This document shows positions 31,363 through 32,678 of a stretch of 32,678 nucleotides of DNA, one piece after another. Origin of the DNA: Macondimonas sp045864775 (GTDB taxonomy: Bacteria; Pseudomonadota; Gammaproteobacteria; UBA5335). The translations under genes and the position numbers were made by a program. The stretch is taken from contig BTVR01000004.1 of NCBI GenBank assembly GCA_045864775.1, positions 1 to 32,678 on the forward strand. Reading direction: 5' to 3'. The number at the start of each line of letters is the position of its first letter. The first letter of the stretch is position 1. The notes below the pieces were generated by a model, which saw nothing but the letters and a program-made list of their open reading frames with translations, ran no database searches and was not told where the DNA came from.

Positions 31363-31545
31363 TCAACCTCCGAAAATGGCCGCCTTGGCAGCGGCGAGAA
31401 TCACCGCCAGGGCGGTGGTGCCGACCATCGAAACGGCGACGGTCAGGGCGAAAAACTGGACATAGACAAGGCCAGCTCCAACCGCCATGACGCCGCGCAG
31501 GATTGCGGTTGCAGTCTTCACGATCAGGTCGTCGATAATTCGCAT
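31363..31545 (-). CDS. Small two-helix membrane protein
   Basis: This 60-residue protein consists mainly of two hydrophobic segments (AILRGVMAVGAGLVYVQFFA and LTVAVSMVGTTALAVILAAA). AAAGGAGG lies ahead of ATG 31545. It is first in a unit controlled by the 19-bp operator at 31610. No family is recognised; the shared operator suggests a link with transfer. Confidence 0.62.
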   Translation of the reverse strand: MRIIDDLIVKTATAILRGVMAVGAGLVYVQFFALTVAVSMVGTTALAVILAAAKAAIFGG

Positions 31546-31565
31546 GTCATCCTCCTTTCAGGATG

Positions 31566-31589
31566 GGAAGGCCGGGCTTCCGGCCTTCC
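31566..31589. terminator. Hairpin between operator and membrane-protein gene
   Basis: GGAAGGCCGG and CCGGCCTTCC are perfect ten-base arms with loop GCTT. No T-run follows on the minus strand, so it is either an mRNA leader structure or a weak terminator, not a clear one. Confidence 0.4.
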
Positions 31590-31609
31590 TATTGGACACT
31601 GCGCCTAGT

Positions 31610-31628
31610 CCAAAATATACCAGAATGG
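31610..31628 (-). promoter_or_regulatory. Operator overlapping extended -10 of leftward operon
   Basis: On the minus strand CCATTCTGGTATATTTTGG contains TGGTATATT, the same extended -10 as at virB1 and virB7. On the plus strand it reads CCAAAATATACCAGAATGG, keeping the 19-bp length. It starts three bases beyond the DUF3560 stop. Confidence 0.6.
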
Positions 31629-31631
31629 CTA

Positions 31632-32438
31632 TTACACGTCACCAACTTTGGTAAGCGCATTCAGGGCTTTTTTCACTTCCTGGCCGGCCCAAATGCCGGC
31701 GTTGTTCAGTTGGCGAACCCAGGCACCACGGGACGGCGACCATTTGAAGGCGTGGCGCTTCAACAGGGCGCGCGTGGCCTCGTCGGGCTTGCCGGGGAAC
31801 ACGAACATGACGCGGTTTTCCTCGGTGTCCTCGCGGTAGGTGTAGCCCTCGGCCTCCTGCTCTACATCGACACGCTGGCGGCGCTTCTCCAGCTCGGCGA
31901 TGCGGCCAGCGATGCGGCGGGCGTTCGCGTTGTTGTTGCTCAAGGCGTAGGACGGGAAGCCGACGCGGCCCGCGAAGTCCGGTTTCAGCAGCTCGGCCGC
32001 CTGGGCCTCGGTCAAGCCCTGGGCCACCAGTGCGGCAATGCGTGTTTCCTCGGTCTTGTGGGTGCGAATGGCCTTGTTCGCGGCCTTCATGCGCTCCTGG
32101 GCCTGCTCGACGTTCGCCAGTTCGCCGCGCAGCTTCTCGATGGCGTCCGGGTCGTCACTCGAAATGCCGCCAGTGCCCACGCTCGCCGCTTTCTGCTCGT
32201 AGTGCTTGGCCTTGTCTTGCAGGGCGAAGGCTTTGCCATAGGTGGTATGGATGCGGTCACGATAGTTGCGGTCGCGCGTCTCGCTGTGATGGCCGACAAG
32301 GATCGGCTGGCCGAAGGGGATCGCCTGGGCCATGTCTCGGGCGCGGTTGTAGGTGCTCGCGCTCTCGGCGCTGGCCTGCTCGGCGCGTTCCTCGAAACGG
32401 GCCTTGCGGGCGGCTTGCTTGGCTTCGTAGCTATTCAT
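31632..32438 (-). CDS. DUF3560 protein
   Basis: This 268-residue protein fits the DUF3560 family: KARFEERAEQASAESASTYN, then AQAIPFGQPILVGHHSETRD, a conserved block near residues 35-57. A central helical part follows, then a C-terminal domain with VMFVFPGKPDEATRALLKRH and FKWSPSRGAWVRQLN. Function is unknown; it is common on plasmids and other mobile DNA near ardC-like and mobilisation genes. TTGGAG precedes ATG 32438. Transcription comes from beyond the window. Confidence 0.82.
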   Translation of the reverse strand: MNSYEAKQAARKARFEERAEQASAESASTYNRARDMAQAIPFGQPILVGHHSETRDRNYRDRIHTTYGKAFALQDKAKHYEQKAASVGTGGISSDDPDAIEKLRGELANVEQAQERMKAANKAIRTHKTEETRIAALVAQGLTEAQAAELLKPDFAGRVGFPSYALSNNNANARRIAGRIAELEKRRQRVDVEQEAEGYTYREDTEENRVMFVFPGKPDEATRALLKRHAFKWSPSRGAWVRQLNNAGIWAGQEVKKALNALTKVGDV

Positions 32439-32452
32439 GGTGTGTTCTCCAA

Positions 32453-32678
32453 TTAAAGGGAAAGGGAAATCAGGGAAGCGACCTTCGCGCGCAGCGCCTC
32501 CAGTCGTTCGATGTGCTCGGCGGTGCCGTCTTCGTTCGCGCAGTAGTCGGCCTTGTCTTGGATCAGGTTCGCCAGCGCGTAATCCAGCTCGTGCAGTTCA
32601 TCCGTGGTGAATTGGTCTTGGTCTTCAACCTCTGCTCTGCTAGATGCTTGAGCCGGCTTTTCAAACTGAACTTGTTGG
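32453..32678 (-). CDS. Partial hypothetical gene, 5' end cut by window edge
   Basis: An open frame of 74 codons runs from the window edge to TAA at 32453-32455 with no internal ATG start. The visible end reads as a helical protein: FTTDELHELDYALANLIQDK, then EHIERLEALRAKVASLISLSL. It is 14 bases upstream of the DUF3560 start, so both are likely one operon. I do not recognise it. If the molecule closes on itself at this edge, a GTG start would lie at positions 3-5. Confidence 0.6.
   Translation of the reverse strand, partial: QQVQFEKPAQASSRAEVEDQDQFTTDELHELDYALANLIQDKADYCANEDGTAEHIERLEALRAKVASLISLSL

Noticed and set aside
31638..31657. GTCACC near the end of the DUF3560 gene as another dyad element
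   Set aside because: No GGTGAC partner at the fixed distance and it lies in coding sequence.
1..32678. tRNA, rRNA, insertion sequences, transposases, resistance genes
   Set aside because: None seen on either strand: no transposase motifs, terminal inverted repeats of IS type or RNA gene signatures.

Overview
The window (32,678 bp, GC-rich) reads as the backbone of a conjugative, probably broad-host-range plasmid of Gram-negative bacteria. It carries a complete VirB/VirD4-type (MPF_T) type IV secretion system. It also carries a MOBP-type relaxase with a MobC partner and an oriT, an IncP-like control and partition operon (ssb-korA-incC/parA-korB), a KfrA coiled-coil protein, a RepB-family primase and an iteron/DnaA-box origin. 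The overall gene set reminds me of the PromA plasmids (pIPO2/pSB102-like) and their relatives; that is an impression from family content, not a database match. I see no antibiotic, metal or catabolic cargo. The only accessory-looking module is a toxin-antitoxin pair.

Layout. 1-432: repeats and a promoter/operator. 463-4020 (+): a small hypothetical gene, virB1 (lytic transglycosylase) and a type IA topoisomerase with four zinc ribbons. 4186-9617 (+): virB2-B3-B4-B5-eex-B6, closed by a terminator. 9763-13717 (+): virB7 (54 aa), then tightly overlapping virB8-B9-B10-B11. 13939-19397 (+): virD4 coupling protein with a long acidic tail, a KfrB-domain protein, an LPD7-domain protein and two small genes. 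19398-19873: an origin-like mini-module plus four palindromic repeats. 19875-21676 (+): OmpA-like lipoprotein, TrbM and two small hypotheticals. 21782-22431 (-): antitoxin and toxin. 22514-24185 (-): relaxase and MobC, then oriT (nic predicted at 24262/24263). 24421-27673 (-): DUF192 protein, KorB, IncC/ParA, KorA-like and SSB, one overlapping operon transcribed from the ssb promoter. 27674-28404: oriV region. 28405-30545 (-): primase and KfrA. 30646-32678 (-): small unknown genes, a DUF3560 protein and a 5'-truncated gene at the edge.

Three non-coding networks tie the modules together. (i) Sixteen intergenic 38-40 bp dyads lie at module boundaries. Fifteen have termini spaced exactly as GGTGAC-N28-GTCACC (two with GGCGAC and one with GTCGCC); the sixteenth is 2 bp shorter. 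Two of them closely bracket the toxin-antitoxin pair. I cannot assign this family to anything known. (ii) A 19-bp palindrome (type CCAAAATATACTATTTTGG) lies at the head of six transcription units and usually overlaps the -10 element, which suggests one repressor co-regulating transfer genes. The KorA-like protein is the obvious in-window candidate. (iii) A 17-bp iteron present four times at oriV recurs exactly, inverted, 9 kb away at 19400-19416 beside a matching hairpin. In addition, TTCGTCATGACGAA occurs next to oriT and, extended to a 22-bp perfect palindrome, inside the korB coding sequence; it is a candidate KorB/ParB site. No recognisable iteron-type replication initiator is encoded in the window.
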